Below are positions 44,151 to 55,589 of a stretch of 64,000 nucleotides of DNA, one piece after another. A program made the position numbers and the translations under genes. The notes under the pieces were generated by a model that was given only the letters and a program-made list of their open reading frames with translations, searched no databases and had not been told where the DNA came from. How positions within the stretch are numbered: position 1 is the stretch's first letter; every line of letters starts with the position of its first letter. The stretch covers positions 8,742,001 through 8,806,000 of the forward strand of contig OX388314.1 of NCBI GenBank assembly GCA_947579605.1, given 5' to 3'. Source of the stretch: Athripsodes cinereus. Its lineage: Eukaryota; Arthropoda; Insecta; Trichoptera; Leptoceridae.

Positions 44151-44304
44151 CTTTTTACTAGATTTCGGGATGCATAGGAGAGGGAAAACTATTCTCTCTC
44201 TACTTCTTTTCAATTTTGAAAAACACAAAATTGTTATTCATTGATATTTTAAGCAATAAATTGATAAACAAGTTGATATTCTGTCGAAGATTTTACCCTG
44301 AATA

Positions 44305-44375
44305 TTACTATGCTTTACCCTCACGCCGTGTTCCAAGTATTGTAGATAGAACGGATCTTTCCCGTACTTTTTTCG
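44305..44375 (-). mobile_element. LINE-A 3' tail fragment
   Basis: TATGCTTTACCCTCACGCCG and TGTTCCAAGTATTGTAGATA match the minus-strand tail seen at 34608-34650 (TATACCCTCACGACG). Only the last codons and tail are present. Confidence 0.45.
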
Positions 44376-44379
44376 CTAT

Positions 44380-45730
44380 TGTTGAGTTATTGAGGGTAGC
44401 AAAATAACCCTTAATATGTCAACGTTTATACTCGTTTTACAGACCTTGATATTTTTTATATTTCTCGTTTTGCGATGTACCTAATAATCAAAATATTTAT
44501 AATAAAATTGGTATTATTGCAATAAAAATTTATGGGAATTTTTACGACATCGGGGTGAATAGGTGAATAAATCATAGAAAAATACCTGTAAGCTATATTT
44601 GTAATTTGATAGGTTTGATAACCTTATAACCACCGTGGTACTTAGGTAGATATATAATTTGTTACCTTATATTGTTGTTTGCTATTAATTAAATATTGAA
44701 TTACAATACACTTCGCATCAATACGTTGTCCTTTATGTGACCAATCACTTTTTTTCGTAGTCACTCCACACAATAGATTTATGGATTAATTTCAATGTTC
44801 CATTGAGTCTCTGACAAAGAATTGTTCACCCTTGATATGCCACCCATTGTGAATTTCTTCATAAACTATTATTCGAAGTTGATTTTTTTAACATAAAGAG
44901 AACGATACCTACGTTTATTATTTTCACGCAATTAGCTTTCTGGCAGTCCCATTAATGGAGATGTCGTGATGGCTTACATTAATTTCAATATTAATCATAA
45001 TGATATATGTATGCTTCCTCTCTGCATTATTATTTTGAGAAGATAGTAATACAAAATTGTTTATATTATTGGTATAAAAAAGACTTGTCATTTTATAGTT
45101 TATTAATTTTCTTAATGATTATATGTTTTTTTATATGATAGAATAATGAATGAATGTTTGTAGTATGTTTTTAATTTATTTTATACACAATCACAGTAGA
45201 CAATTAGTAGGCGTACTTAATTAGTTGAAAGCTCTTTCAGTACTTTAAAAGTATAAGTAGTTACCTACATATACGTTCATCACCCATTGTGAGAAAATAC
45301 AAATTTAAAATGTTTAATCCTTGGTTTAATGAATAAATTTGGATTAATTTATTAGTGATGTAAATGTGAGTAAGTTTCATGGCATTGAAATAAAGTTCAA
45401 AATAAAATTAATCCATATAAATATCCTTTGTTACGATTTAGGAAACTCTACTGTATAAAAGTTTTCAAAATTTAATGAAGAGTGCGTGCACTTTGCCCTT
45501 TTAAAAGCGGTTAAAAGTAACATTATTCAGTCAACATTTTTATAAAATTTTAGTATATTCATAATTCAATAAAATGCTTGAAATTTCCTACAGAAAAACA
45601 GCAAATTCTGTATTAAATTGAATATGATGAAAATGAGATTTATGTTATTTTCTGGCACAGATTGGATGATTTGAGATCGTTTATTAGCTGGCCTACCTAC
45701 TTTAGGAGCTTAAAGTGCGGAACATACATA
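44380..45730. other. No recognised feature
   Basis: AT-rich. A good splice-acceptor-like TTATTTTCTGGCACAG ends at 45660, just before the coding-like block, but alone it proves nothing. Confidence 0.4.
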
Positions 45731-45734
45731 TCTT

Positions 45735-45986
45735 TTAGGAATATCCTTTGATGTTAGATGCAAGAGAGGAAATTATTCTGAGTATGACTGTCGACACCCC
45801 TCGACCCATCTGGTTTGGGGAAATATTTATAAATGCTATGAACGTTGCATACTTTAAGGTATTTGTGGATGTGTGAGTTTCAAGGTAGGATCTGCGGATC
45901 CACCGTCCACTGACGTGGTAGGGCCGGAGATGCCAATACTGACTTGGTGTTACAGACTTGAGAGAGAAAAAATGAAAAATTGTCAC
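45735..45986. other. Coding-like block of unknown origin
   Basis: The block is GC-richer than its neighbours. On the plus strand it reads MLDAREEIILSMTVDTPRP, then IWFGEIFINAMNVAYFKVFV in one frame, and after a frame change PPSTDVVGPEMPILTWCYRL. On the minus strand it is open without break for 83 codons (45735-45986). Either strand could be the real one. The residues look more protein-like than other openings in the window, but I do not recognise the family. It could be a decayed retroelement ORF or an old host exon. Confidence 0.3.
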
Positions 45987-45989
45987 TTG

Positions 45990-46875
45990 TCATTAACTCA
46001 AATGGATAAATAAAAGTCTTTGGACTCCTGAAATATCCGGCAAAAGAGGTTATTTCAACACTTATCTTAAGGGAAATGCGGTGTTAGTGCCTATTAATAG
46101 ATAGATATTAAGATTTCCTTTGAAACTGTAATAGTAGGAAAGGACTATCGAATAAAACAACAAATTCATATAAGTTAAATTAATCACCTACAGTTTAATC
46201 CTTAAGTAAGATCCTTATTAAACCTTCTCGGAATCAGTTCATTTGCGGTTTAATATAACACATATTGCTTTTGTTACGAGGATTATAATATCCTACCCTC
46301 TATTTTGGCTAATACCGGAAGAACTGAAGTACAATAAGTAGACAATCATTAAACTAATTAGATTTTTTTTTGGAAATCTGTAGCAGACAATTACTTCAAA
46401 TATTATTGTATTATCAATCTGATCACCAAACTACTCACATACGTTTGTGAGAGTTAATTTTATATATTGTAAATAAAGGAACATATTAAATTATATTTTA
46501 TGCCATGTAAGTACAATAATTATTATAATTATTTTGACCAGTTGCTTATTCAAACATCTTATAGGACTCTTAAAAACGCCGATTAAAGAATAACCTTTTT
46601 AAAATTATTCTGGGTCTGGGTTTAACATTTATATATTTGTATTTTATTGGTAATTATTTTGTAAAAATCCATATTAATCAAGAAATAAAATATGATTATT
46701 ATAATTTACAGGAACTTTATTATTATTAAATCATTTTTATTTAATCTAACTTCTACCGCTTTTATTTTTCACAACGTTACATTGTGTAAACATGGTTTTT
46801 CAGTCTACATATTTGATTGGTTTTACTTCTATAATAAAAATGTTTTGGTTTAAAGTCATGTATTTTATTTATGTT
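45990..46875. other. No recognised feature
   Basis: AT-rich sequence without supportable elements. Confidence 0.45.
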
Positions 46876-46879
46876 ACTT

Positions 46880-46990
46880 TTAGCACTTGTCTTTTCACTG
46901 CTGAACAACATCTTCCACCCATTTTCGCAGAGTTTCCTACACTTCTAATATTCTTCCATTGTCTCCATTCCAGGATTCTCAGTGGATAAT
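46880..46990 (-). mobile_element. Possible RTE LINE end
   Basis: Minus strand reads ILEWRQWKNIRSVGNSAK in one frame and EDVVQQ then stop in another, similar to the WR..G....VQQW end of RTE-type ORFs. The match is short and the frame broken. Confidence 0.35.
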
Positions 46991-46994
46991 ATTA

Positions 46995-47560
46995 TAATCT
47001 TTTGGTAAATAATGTGAGTATCATTTTTGTGGATGACGTGTTGGGTGAGCATCATATTTTTTCACATTCAGTTCTACAATAAAACATTTATGTATTCAGT
47101 AATTTTGTTAACCTTTTCAACGACTATTTTTAGTCTCAATTAAAAACTGTTTATATAACAAAAAGAGTATGCAGATTCTGGAAAATTTAAACAAGGGTGG
47201 GTGTTGCTAAAAAAATCTGAATAAAATCCAATTCACTAATGGAGGAAATTTGTTAGAATTTGCATATTCCTGATTACAAACCGAACATAATTATGATTGT
47301 ACATAAATGTAGAAAGCCACGTGTTTCGTTTTCTACATATTCTTTTTACACTAGATTTCTATTAAACGGTAGCTTGCTAGATGACGCAAGTAATCGAAGT
47401 AGATTGATAATGTAATTTTATCCCTTATAACATTGCAATATCGACATTGCAACTAAGTAAGAAATGTACAGAGTCGGTACTCATAAAATTTTTCGATAGA
47501 AATAATTTTCCACGATATGTTTCATGAATATTAGTAGAAAAAATACTAATCAAAATAAGA
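46995..47560. other. No recognised feature
   Basis: AT-rich sequence; nothing supported. Confidence 0.45.
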
Positions 47561-47566
47561 TAATCG

Positions 47567-47742
47567 AGCCTGGAGGTAGAGTCTTGGCCTCTGCACATGA
47601 GGTGCGTGGTTTGATCCCAGGTACCGGCAAGCTACCCTTTCACGACACAAGCTTTTAGCTTGCTGCGAAAAGTGTATAAGATTGTATTTGGGTTTATAAC
47701 AAAAACGCAGATATAGGGTATCTTTTTGAAAAAAAAAAATGT
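47567..47742 (+). mobile_element. SINE2 copy
   Basis: GAGCCTGGAGGTAGAGTC head, GTGGTTTGATCCC B-box region, GGTACCGGCAAGCTACCC, TTTCACGACACAAGCTTTTA, GTATAAGATTGTATTTGGG and an A-tail of about ten. Closely parallels the copies at 17009 and 28888. Confidence 0.78.
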
Positions 47743-47744
47743 TA

Positions 47745-48363
47745 ATAAAAATAAATTTATTATTTGTTTTCTCGCTCAGGATCTATTTTTGTATATATCC
47801 TAATTTTTAATTGATTGAGATTAAAGAATTGAGATCTTTCCTTCCCGGTTTATTTTCAAACCTGTTTTGGGGGGAAAATAATCCCATTTGATGTTTTTTT
47901 ATAGCATTAGTTTTTAATAGTTTTTTGATTTTATTTAAATAAATAAGATAAAAAATACGAACGTCTAAAAATTATGTTAGATTGGTATGATTGAATTTCA
48001 TTTAATCCACAACTAACCTGTTCTAATTGGCATGTATTCAAAAAAACAATTTATATTTTGTAATGAAACAAGACTTTTAATTGTAGAAGTCGTAATATTT
48101 TATCAAGAAAACAAAAAAAACACAAATAATCGTATACAAGTAACAAATACAGAGCATAATGTGATAAAAAACAAACCAATGAAGGTCCCACAGATTACCG
48201 ACTAGGAATAAAATGGACAAATTGTCACCACTAAATAATGATACTGATCAATGATTGATATCGTATTAGTCAACCAAAACAATAATTTAATTTGTCATTA
48301 TACACAACATGAAGGCCCTTGGTCAAATAAATCAATATCGCAGTTAATTTGAAGTAAAATATA
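47745..48363. other. No recognised feature
   Basis: AT-rich sequence between a SINE2 and a MITE. Nothing else seen. Confidence 0.45.
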
Positions 48364-48367
48364 TTAA

Positions 48368-48940
48368 GAGGCCCATTTAGCAAAAACGATAAAACATTCA
48401 ATTTTCAACAAGTTTGGTACACAAACTCTCAAAACTTGTTAACCCTACGAACATTTTGATTTGATTAAAGGAGAAAACAAATATTAATTACCAATATCAA
48501 ACTTTAACTTTAAAAAAAAAAACTTGAGTTTAGCTCCATAGTATTCGTTTATAAAAAAACATATTTCTAAAAATCGAATTCGGGGGTGTGTTTGGTACAT
48601 AAATGCACGAGAAACCTACAAATTTTCATACATTTTTTTTATATTACGAATACTTAGATAGTTATTACAATTATAGAACAAATTAAATCTATTTTTATTT
48701 GTTTTTTTTTCATGGATATTGACCGATTTAAAAAATATTTTTTTGATAAAATTTCTCATATTTTGAAACAAAAAATCACCACCTATTTTTTTTAGTAAAA
48801 AACTAATATTGGTAATAAATATTTGTTTTTTTTTTTATTTTATCAAATCAGTATGTTCGCAAGGGTCAACAAGTTTTGGCAGTTTTTCTATCAAATTTGT
48901 TGAAAATGGAATATTTTACCGTTTTTGCTAAACGGGGCCC
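48368..48940. mobile_element. TTAA-flanked MITE with long TIRs, 573 bp
   Basis: Flanked by TTAA on both sides (48364-48367, 48941-48944). The termini GAGGCCCATTTAGCAAAAAC and, inverted, GGGCCCCGTTTAGCAAAAAC continue as imperfect inverted repeats for about 100 bp (CAACAAGTTTGGTA/CAACAAATTTGATA, AAAACTTGTTAACCCT/AAAACTTGTTGACCCT). TTAA duplication fits the piggyBac superfamily. No coding remains. A relative without its outer ends lies inside the hAT element at 49754-50639. Confidence 0.78.
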
Positions 48941-48954
48941 TTAATTCTACATCT

Positions 48955-49035
48955 CTATGGGTGCATTTTCGTGCCTCGCGATGCGTCAGGCAGCACAGCA
49001 AAGCAGTGCTCGACGACGCGACGCCCGGCGGCGGT
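48955..49035. other. CpG-rich patch
   Basis: TTTCGTGCCTCGCGATGCGT, CGACGACGCGACGCCCGGC and GGCGGTAC within about 80 bases make this by eye the most CpG-dense part of the window. It begins 15 bases after the TTAA MITE. No reading frame or known motif is recognised. Confidence 0.5.
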
Positions 49036-49039
49036 ACTA

Positions 49040-49720
49040 TATAGATACTATGTAGATTGTGTAACGTCAAGAATAGGTACCTACCATGAACTTGTATGGG
49101 AATATAATTTGAAATCTAAGAAACGTTGAAAAAATTAATAAAATCCCAAATATACACATTTATTTATACATTATATAGGTATGTGTGTTATCACTTTGGA
49201 CTGACAGTAAACATGTAAAAAGGTAGAAATATATCATTTAAACTGAAAAATACCTAACAGTTAATTTATGAAGTAACTGTCTACTCATTCTTTATATTGA
49301 TGTACTAACAAATAAGTCCTCGCACATTTTTTTTATTTTGTTATATCATAGGAGTTCAATGACTGGTTGGTTGATGTCAGATTATATGCAAAATTAGAAT
49401 TAGTTCAATACAATACCGTCAATTCCTGCGTATACTTTAACAGTAAATTCTTAATTCGAAATTCACTACCTAATCAAGTTAATAGCTCTTGCCATTATAT
49501 TGTTTGAACAATAAAAAATAATCTGTCCATAGAGGATAAAATGCGTTTTATCTTGAGTATGTTTATCATGAATATATTGCGATGGGGGCATATATTTGAA
49601 ATCATGTTCCATGTAAATTTTCATTTTTTTAGGCATCATCAGTTATACAAGAAAAACAAAAAAAAAATGCAAAGGATTCTAAGGATTATGTTAAGGAACC
49701 AGAAAATTGACCGAATTTTT
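49040..49720. other. No recognised gene
   Basis: AT-rich; the 71-codon opening 49541-49756 is a chance opening running into the hAT end. Confidence 0.45.
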
Positions 49721-49724
49721 CAGG

Positions 49725-49753
49725 TAAACCACTACTATTATTATACCAGTATC
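49725..49753 (-). repeat. R4 fragment, left of the hAT insertion
   Basis: CCACTACTATTATTATACCA corresponds to the (TAC)n-ACTATACCA edge of R4. The unit continues at 50640 after the hAT element. Confidence 0.45.
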
Positions 49754-50639
49754 TAGAGGGTTACTCCCGGGAATTCCCGGGAAAACCCTCTTATTTTTAT
49801 TTCCCGTTTCCCGGGAAAAAAACGAATCCTTTCCCGGGAAAAAATACAAATTATTAGTCATGCAGATTGCCATACCGATACCGAAATCTTTTTTTAGTTA
49901 ACTGTAATAGTCGTGATAAACTTGTAGAAGCTGCTGAATATTTTGATATGAAAATATGAAAAATAATATTAATTACCAATATAAGTGTTATACTTTAAAA
50001 AAAAACTTAATTATAGCTTCAATGTATTCGTTTGAAAGAAGCATAATTATTCTAAATATAATTCGAAATCGGAGGTGTGTTTGGCCGACAATGTATAAGA
50101 ATCCTTCAATTTTTCATGTTTTTTTTTACATATTTCGAAAAGTTAGATAGTTCTTAAAAATATTATTGCAGCCAACTGTCATTTTTTTGTTTTATTCATG
50201 GATATTAATCAATATAAAAAATCTTTTTTTGTCGAAATTTCTCATTTTTTAAAGTCAAAAATCTTTAAAAAGCTTTGCCAAAATCCATAACATTTTTTTG
50301 CTTGATAGGATGATCAAAAATTAAAAGTTTATATATTTTGTAAGCAATTTTTATTTTGATATAACATAGAGTACCTAAATAAATCTCGTCAGTCAGCTAT
50401 TTAGTTTTTTTTAAGCAAATTACTTATATTGGTAACAAAAATTTGATTTTTTTTTTTATCAAATCAAAATGTTTGCAAGGGTCAACAAGTTATGAGAGTT
50501 TTTATACCAAATTTGCTGAAAATTGAATATTTATAAATATAATAATGAATTTCCCGGGATTTCCGGGAATCCCGGGAAATTCATTTTAAAATTTCCCGTT
50601 TCCCGGGAACAAATATAATCCGGGAAAAGATACCCTCTA
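49754..50639. mobile_element. hAT element, 886 bp, with internal MITE-related segment
   Basis: Perfect 8-bp target duplication CCAGTATC (49746-49753, 50640-50647). Ends read TAGAGGGTTACTCCCGGGAA and, inverted, TAGAGGGTATC. Subterminal CCCGGGAA motifs are repeated near both ends (49770-49842; 50552-50622), a known feature of BED-type hAT elements. The middle (about 49960-50530) is related to the TTAA MITE at 48368-48940, not to a hAT transposase. No ORF. Confidence 0.82.
49960..50530. mobile_element. TTAA-MITE-related segment inside the hAT
   Basis: Shares in order AATATTAATTACCAATATAA, GTATTCGTTT, GGAGGTGTGTTTGG, TTAGATAGTTCTTA, CATGGATATT, TATTGGTAACAAAAATTTGA and GCAAGGGTCAACAAGTT with 48368-48940. 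The outer TIR ends (GGCCC..TTTAGC) are missing, and it carries about 100 extra bases near 50280-50390. Confidence 0.65.
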
Positions 50640-50770
50640 CCAGTATCTGCACATGCAAAACTCGCATTGTCCTCCCCGTGTCATAAAAATTAAAAAAATA
50701 AGATGGATGGCTTGTCTCATCGCTAAATTGTAGATTTTCATCGTCTCAAATGGATATAAAGTCTGGAGAT
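50640..50770 (-). repeat. R4 fragment, right of the hAT insertion
   Basis: CTGCACATGCAAAAC, GTCCTCCCCGTGTCATAAAA, GATGGATGGCTTGTCTCATC and GCTAAATTGTAGATTTTC follow the R4 order of 61650-61750. Confidence 0.55.
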
Positions 50771-50774
50771 ATAA

Positions 50775-51390
50775 AATTTATATAAAATGGAGAAAGTATA
50801 TTATGTCAATAAATAATGCAAATATATGCTTTTTGCATATAATTGGGTCTCAACTGATGAGCATCTCAGTAAAATGTTTATTTATCACTGTCTATCGGAG
50901 ATTAACTACACCTACCTTTTTTCGATTAAATGGGATTTTTGTTTATTGACTGATGGAAGGTTAAAACGAAATACACCAGACGCAATTAAATGAGAGGTCA
51001 CTAAGCCTATGGAAGCAATACAATATTGTGTTAAATATAAATTGTTTTTCAGTCTAAGATGTCTATGTCTCCCTGAACCTGCACTGTATATTGTTTTCTC
51101 AAGTCTCGATACCATATATTCTATTGGAGAGTATATATGTAAGTAATTTTCACCAAGGGAATGTGATAATGAATTCTTACACATTTAATTTAATTATCAA
51201 ATTCAATATAGAGTATTAATATTTACAATTCAGTCGCTCATCCTGAATTTATTGGCATGAAAAGGACAAGTACATTTTTATTACATACTGGATCATGTGC
51301 TGACTACCCCACGAGTGTGAAACGCCAGGATTGTATGTACATATGTATGAATGAATGAATATGAAGTATTCTGCATTAGACTTACGGTCG
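50775..51390. other. No recognised gene
   Basis: AT-rich. The 90-codon minus opening 50912-51184 has no recognised motif. Confidence 0.45.
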
Positions 51391-51394
51391 AAAA

Positions 51395-51445
51395 ATATAT
51401 TTCGGATGGACCCTGGAGGGTTCGAATCCTCGCGCTGCTAACCTA
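51395..51445 (+). repeat. B-box-like fragment
   Basis: GGAGGGTTCGAATCCTCGCG at 51415 has a perfect pol III B-box sequence GGTTCGAATCC. No A box at the right distance and no T-arm stem of five pairs, so probably a piece of a tRNA-derived SINE. Confidence 0.35.
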
Positions 51446-51449
51446 TTTT

Positions 51450-52405
51450 ACCATAACGATACAAACTATTGCAAATAGAGTGGGAAATAAAACTTTTTTT
51501 TGGTTTTTCCATCAATCTTTACTATCACATCATCTTCAAGTGGTAAGTATAACGGGACACTCGACCACATCATATTCTATGAACTACATAGATACGGGTA
51601 TTTCGTTACGATTTTCACAATATTGCATGAAAATCCCTTTTTTCTTTTTAAACAACGTGCTTGTTTGGTAGATGCAACTTGTCTTATAACAAGCAAACAG
51701 TGTCATGTATCGCGGTAACAATCTCACCATCAACTTCCAGTACCGTTATTTTTACACGTGATAACAGAAGCACGTTTCAACAAGATGCTCTGCTATTGAA
51801 TTTTTATTTCATTTCCTCTGAAATATTATCGTTAATTACAATCTAGCACATCTACATTCAATTGTTTTGCAGGGACTTCGATTCGATTTCAGGAACAATG
51901 CAATCAATCATTTCACATTTTCAAGTCATATATTTACTAGCTTTTTAAATCGACTGCAATTAGTTAAGTAATGAACATGACGAAAATTGCAATTAGAAGA
52001 GTGGGAATATAAAATTCCAATATTTAATAATTCAGAAGATTTTGAGTAACATATAGGTACATATACATATTATATTTCAACACTATTTTGCGTATCTAGT
52101 GTGATTCTAATGTGCGGCAATTATGTAGTGGTAGTTTTTTTGAGGGGTCTTTTGTATGAACCTCGAGCCTCTTAGATAAAATAATTGCATTAGATTGAGC
52201 GAAAATGTTTCCAATAATTAATTTTTAGAGGACTTTAACTGAAACTGTTATTTTTCGTTCCCATGCTATATCAAATGAACAAAAAAAATATCTATACTAT
52301 CAAGGCGCCTTTTGTAAGTAGGGCTACCACTGGATTTACTATTTATGTTATAATGATGTAGGTTATCTTCTATGTACCAGTGAATAATAAAGGGATTCAG
52401 AATGG
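51450..52405. other. No recognised gene
   Basis: Open stretches of 60-106 codons at 51351-51846 overlap in several frames and show no motif. AT-rich elsewhere. Confidence 0.4.
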
Positions 52406-52409
52406 GTAA

Positions 52410-52678
52410 TATATCTTCATCATCATCATCATCGCCCTCAACGCTCCTCTCGGGAGCACAGGGCAGAAACCAGCCTCCTCCATTCAGAGTGTCTTTGTGC
52501 CAATTGAGAATGCCTAATGATAGTTGGCCAAAAAGAGCACTGTTCTTCCGTCCGCAAGAGTTCCGTCGGCCCGGGCGTCCCTCTTTCACAATACACCGTT
52601 CCTATGACAACGATATCAGAGCGCAAGGAATGTCGTGGAAAGAGGTGACGCAATTGGCACAGAGAATATACCTTATCG
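52410..52678. mobile_element. LINE-B copy with internal inversion (twin-priming type)
   Basis: The 3' segment lies on the minus strand: 52507 down to 52411 reads QLAQRHSEWRRLVSALCSRE, then a (GAT)n tail. The preceding segment of the ORF lies on the plus strand at 52508-52678: MPNDSWPKRALFFRPQEF, RRPGRPSFTIHRSYDN and MSWKEVTQLAQR. The two arms are thus opposed and overlap at the LAQR codons (TTGGCACA in both). In the colinear copy at 63535 the same parts follow one another. AATATA next to both outer edges may be the target duplication. Confidence 0.75.
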
Positions 52679-52684
52679 TTGAAT

Positions 52685-53015
52685 AATTGTTGATGATAAA
52701 TGCAGTGTATCGTCCTTTGTACTTTGGACTCTGCACTTTGTGAATTGAACTTTGTTCTTGTTTACAAAATAAGCAAGTATGTAATATTGATTGAGTAGCA
52801 ATACTCTATTTTACTATATAGGTTAGCTTCTTATGTGGAACGGGGCTCATTATAGTTGTGACCTTGAGTTGCACTGCTACGCTGCGTGTTTGACTGTTTG
52901 TGGTCGACATTGTAATTAGGACGATTATTTGAATATATATTTCTGTTAATTAAATATCCGCGTCGTTATTCAAAAGAACCTACAATATTGTAAACAGGCA
53001 CAGTTTACAATAATA
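52685..53015. other. No recognised feature
   Basis: Slightly GC-richer near 52835-52920; no element end or gene identified. Confidence 0.4.
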
Positions 53016-53024
53016 AATGTCTAA

Positions 53025-53125
53025 CTCTTGATGTTTTACGAACTCTTGCCATTTACAGGACACTCTTTAACTTACGCAAAAGGATTTGAGACCTTTTTTT
53101 TGCTGGGAACTCGACGGATAAAGCA
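53025..53125 (+). repeat. R4 repeat fragment
   Basis: CGAACTCTTGCCATTTACAG, GACACTCTTTAACTTACGCA, GATTTGAGACC and TTTGCTGGGAACTC match the distal half of R4 (61760-61950). Confidence 0.55.
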
Positions 53126-53129
53126 CAAA

Positions 53130-53685
53130 CATATGTATATTTATTTATCTTAAGTACAATTACATACAATATGTAGGTATATAAAAAATATCGAACGAAC
53201 TCAAATTAATAATATGAATATTCAAGATTATAATTTAAATTTCAATTTTCATCTTATTCCTTTCCAATATAATTGACAATTGCCACCCCAGTTTGGAATC
53301 TATTGTTTTCGTTTCCGGGATCACTGAAACTTAATTCTTAGATTCAGATCAGATTAGGTATTCACCACATGTAGATTTAAATTATTCTGTTTAGTTCAAA
53401 ATGTTCGTTTATATTTTACCATTTTTACAGTTACTTAATGCATTAATACGAATTTGTATTATTTCTTCTCAAAAGGAAAGAAATACTGCAGTAGAACCGA
53501 ATTACTAAATATGAAATTTGAAGTATTTTTTTTAAACTTCTTTGTTTTTTACTTGTTACGTTCTTAATGAGAATGAAGAGAGGGAACCAAATCTTTCAAA
53601 TTTATGACGATTTTATGTCAAATTCATTGTTTGTCACTGAACCATAAATTTTAATCTTTACATAAAATTTGTTTATCAAAAATTA
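53130..53685. other. No recognised feature
   Basis: AT-rich sequence; nothing supported. Confidence 0.45.
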
Positions 53686-53689
53686 AAAT

Positions 53690-53735
53690 TATACTATACC
53701 GTTAGCCCAAGTGGAGTAGGCAGAGAGAACGAAGG
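53690..53735 (-). mobile_element. LINE-A 3' tail fragment
   Basis: Reverse complement reads GTTCTCTCTGCCTACTCCAC, TTGGGCTAACGG and a TATAGTATAAT tail, matching 34608-34650. Confidence 0.5.
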
Positions 53736-53739
53736 TATT

Positions 53740-55585
53740 TTTATTTCGGAATGTTTGGAAAACAGACAGTTTAACAAAACATCCAATATCATAACGATAA
53801 TTATGATCAACAGCTATAAGTGCACGAAGAATGAAAGAAAAATAAAGATAGAAAAGACAATAGTGAAAGAAGTTTATGAAAACATGGAGTGGAAACCTCT
53901 GTTTATGCCAGAAATGACTCTGGATTTGGCAGGGGTCCAAAAACTTACTTTTTTCATCTCCCTTCCACCGTCTATTTATTTCACGTGTTCAAAATATCAC
54001 AAATTTTTACGAGCCCTATTCTTATTACACATCCATTCATGAAAAAAGATAGGTATGTAGGTACCATACTTTATTGTGGGTTGTGGGTAGTTCATACATA
54101 AAACCACAGCCATTCCCACAGGTGAACAGTATGAAAACGATATTAATTCAAATACATACCATTTATTCGATGACGCAATATTATGACTTCTGTTATTAAG
54201 ATCAATCAAAATCTAATCAACACGTGATATAATTTATGAAACGTGATTTAAATGATAATTGGAAAGTGTTTTTCCACAACGCACACGCAAAATTATTGCT
54301 CTTTTGATTTGATTAGATAATTCCCAAAAGACATACTTATATGATCATAATTACCATTCATGATATTTATTTATTCAAAATGTTTTCACATTCACAATCT
54401 CTATGATGTTTACCGGGTACTTCAGAATAATAACAACTAACTTGTGAATGCTATTTCTATCTACAACTTCTAACTTCTATCTACAGCTGTAGGAATTTTT
54501 AATTAATTTGTTATAATGCCCGAATTGATATATTAATCTAATTGTACGTTTGTTTATAAATCCGCTAATGGCATGTCTACCAGACAACTAATAAAAAAAA
54601 ACATAGCCTCTTTACTTACTTCCATTCATTGACTGTTTAGTTGGTTTTGGCCAGTTGAACCTTCAGGCCTGCTCAATGGCCCGCCCGTGAGGACAAATTT
54701 AGTTTGAAGAATATTATTGTTATTATTTTAAAAATATCACCCTGCACTGAGTTCATAACAGCTTTAGGCCAAGGCAATCTCAGCAGGAAAAAAGGAGTTC
54801 ACAAATCTTGTCCCTCTTCAATGTTTAGTTGAAAGATATTGCAATATAATGATAAACACATTCTCCGTGTATTGAATTTATATGTAACTGATAATATTTG
54901 ATTCTTTAAATTATTTATATTTTAGCCAATGTACAATAAAAAATTGACTGAACACTCGAAATTAATGTGTTAATAATAAGTCTTCTTCTTCTTTTGCTTC
55001 AGTTAGGACTATGTCCTGTGGTTCTCGGAGCCTGGTCCTGGGTAATAATAAATAATAAGTGTTTGTAGTAAACGTTGCATACACTTTTGTAAAACAAAGA
55101 AAAGTGTTTATTTTATATTTTAAATTATTTAATATATATTTATTTTTAAAAATCTATAAAAAAAACCAAGCTTTAGAAATAAACCGAGCTGAAAAAAATT
55201 ACATGAATTAAGAAGTTTGTCTCTAAGTTGTATTCTCGAGGATCAAGAAAAAATCCTACTAATAGATTTCAAATTAATAATAGGTAATATACGAGTATAA
55301 TATTGATTGACAGTACAACGTTTTTCTTATATCGGTCTCATTTTTCCATTCTCTGTTGTGACCCTCGAGAGGTCATGAGACAATACATACACCAAAATAA
55401 AATAGATCATCACGTATTTCATTATCACCATCACCATTATTAGTTACTTTGTCGGAGATAGTTGATAGATAGATAGTGAGAACAACTCAATACATGTGGC
55501 ATACCGTTTACTGTTTGTTACACTATCGGCCAGTGGCGACAAAACTATTTATTATTATTTCACGTTATTAGTTAGTATTAGTTGG
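53740..55585. other. No recognised gene
   Basis: AT-rich. GGCCAGTTGAACC and CGCCCGTGAGGAC near 54650-54690, and AGGACTATGTCCTGTGGTTC near 55006 (a hairpin-prone stretch also seen in LINE 3' regions), are unassigned. Openings at 53689-54209 overlap on both strands without motifs. Confidence 0.4.
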
Positions 55586-55589
55586 TCAG

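Noticed and set aside
51351..51846. Three overlapping open frames up to 106 codons
   Set aside because: They overlap in different frames, lack motifs and include a SINE-like piece; none looks coding.
53689..54209. Overlapping frames of 70-95 codons on both strands
   Set aside because: Mutually overlapping without motifs; the left edge is a LINE-A tail.
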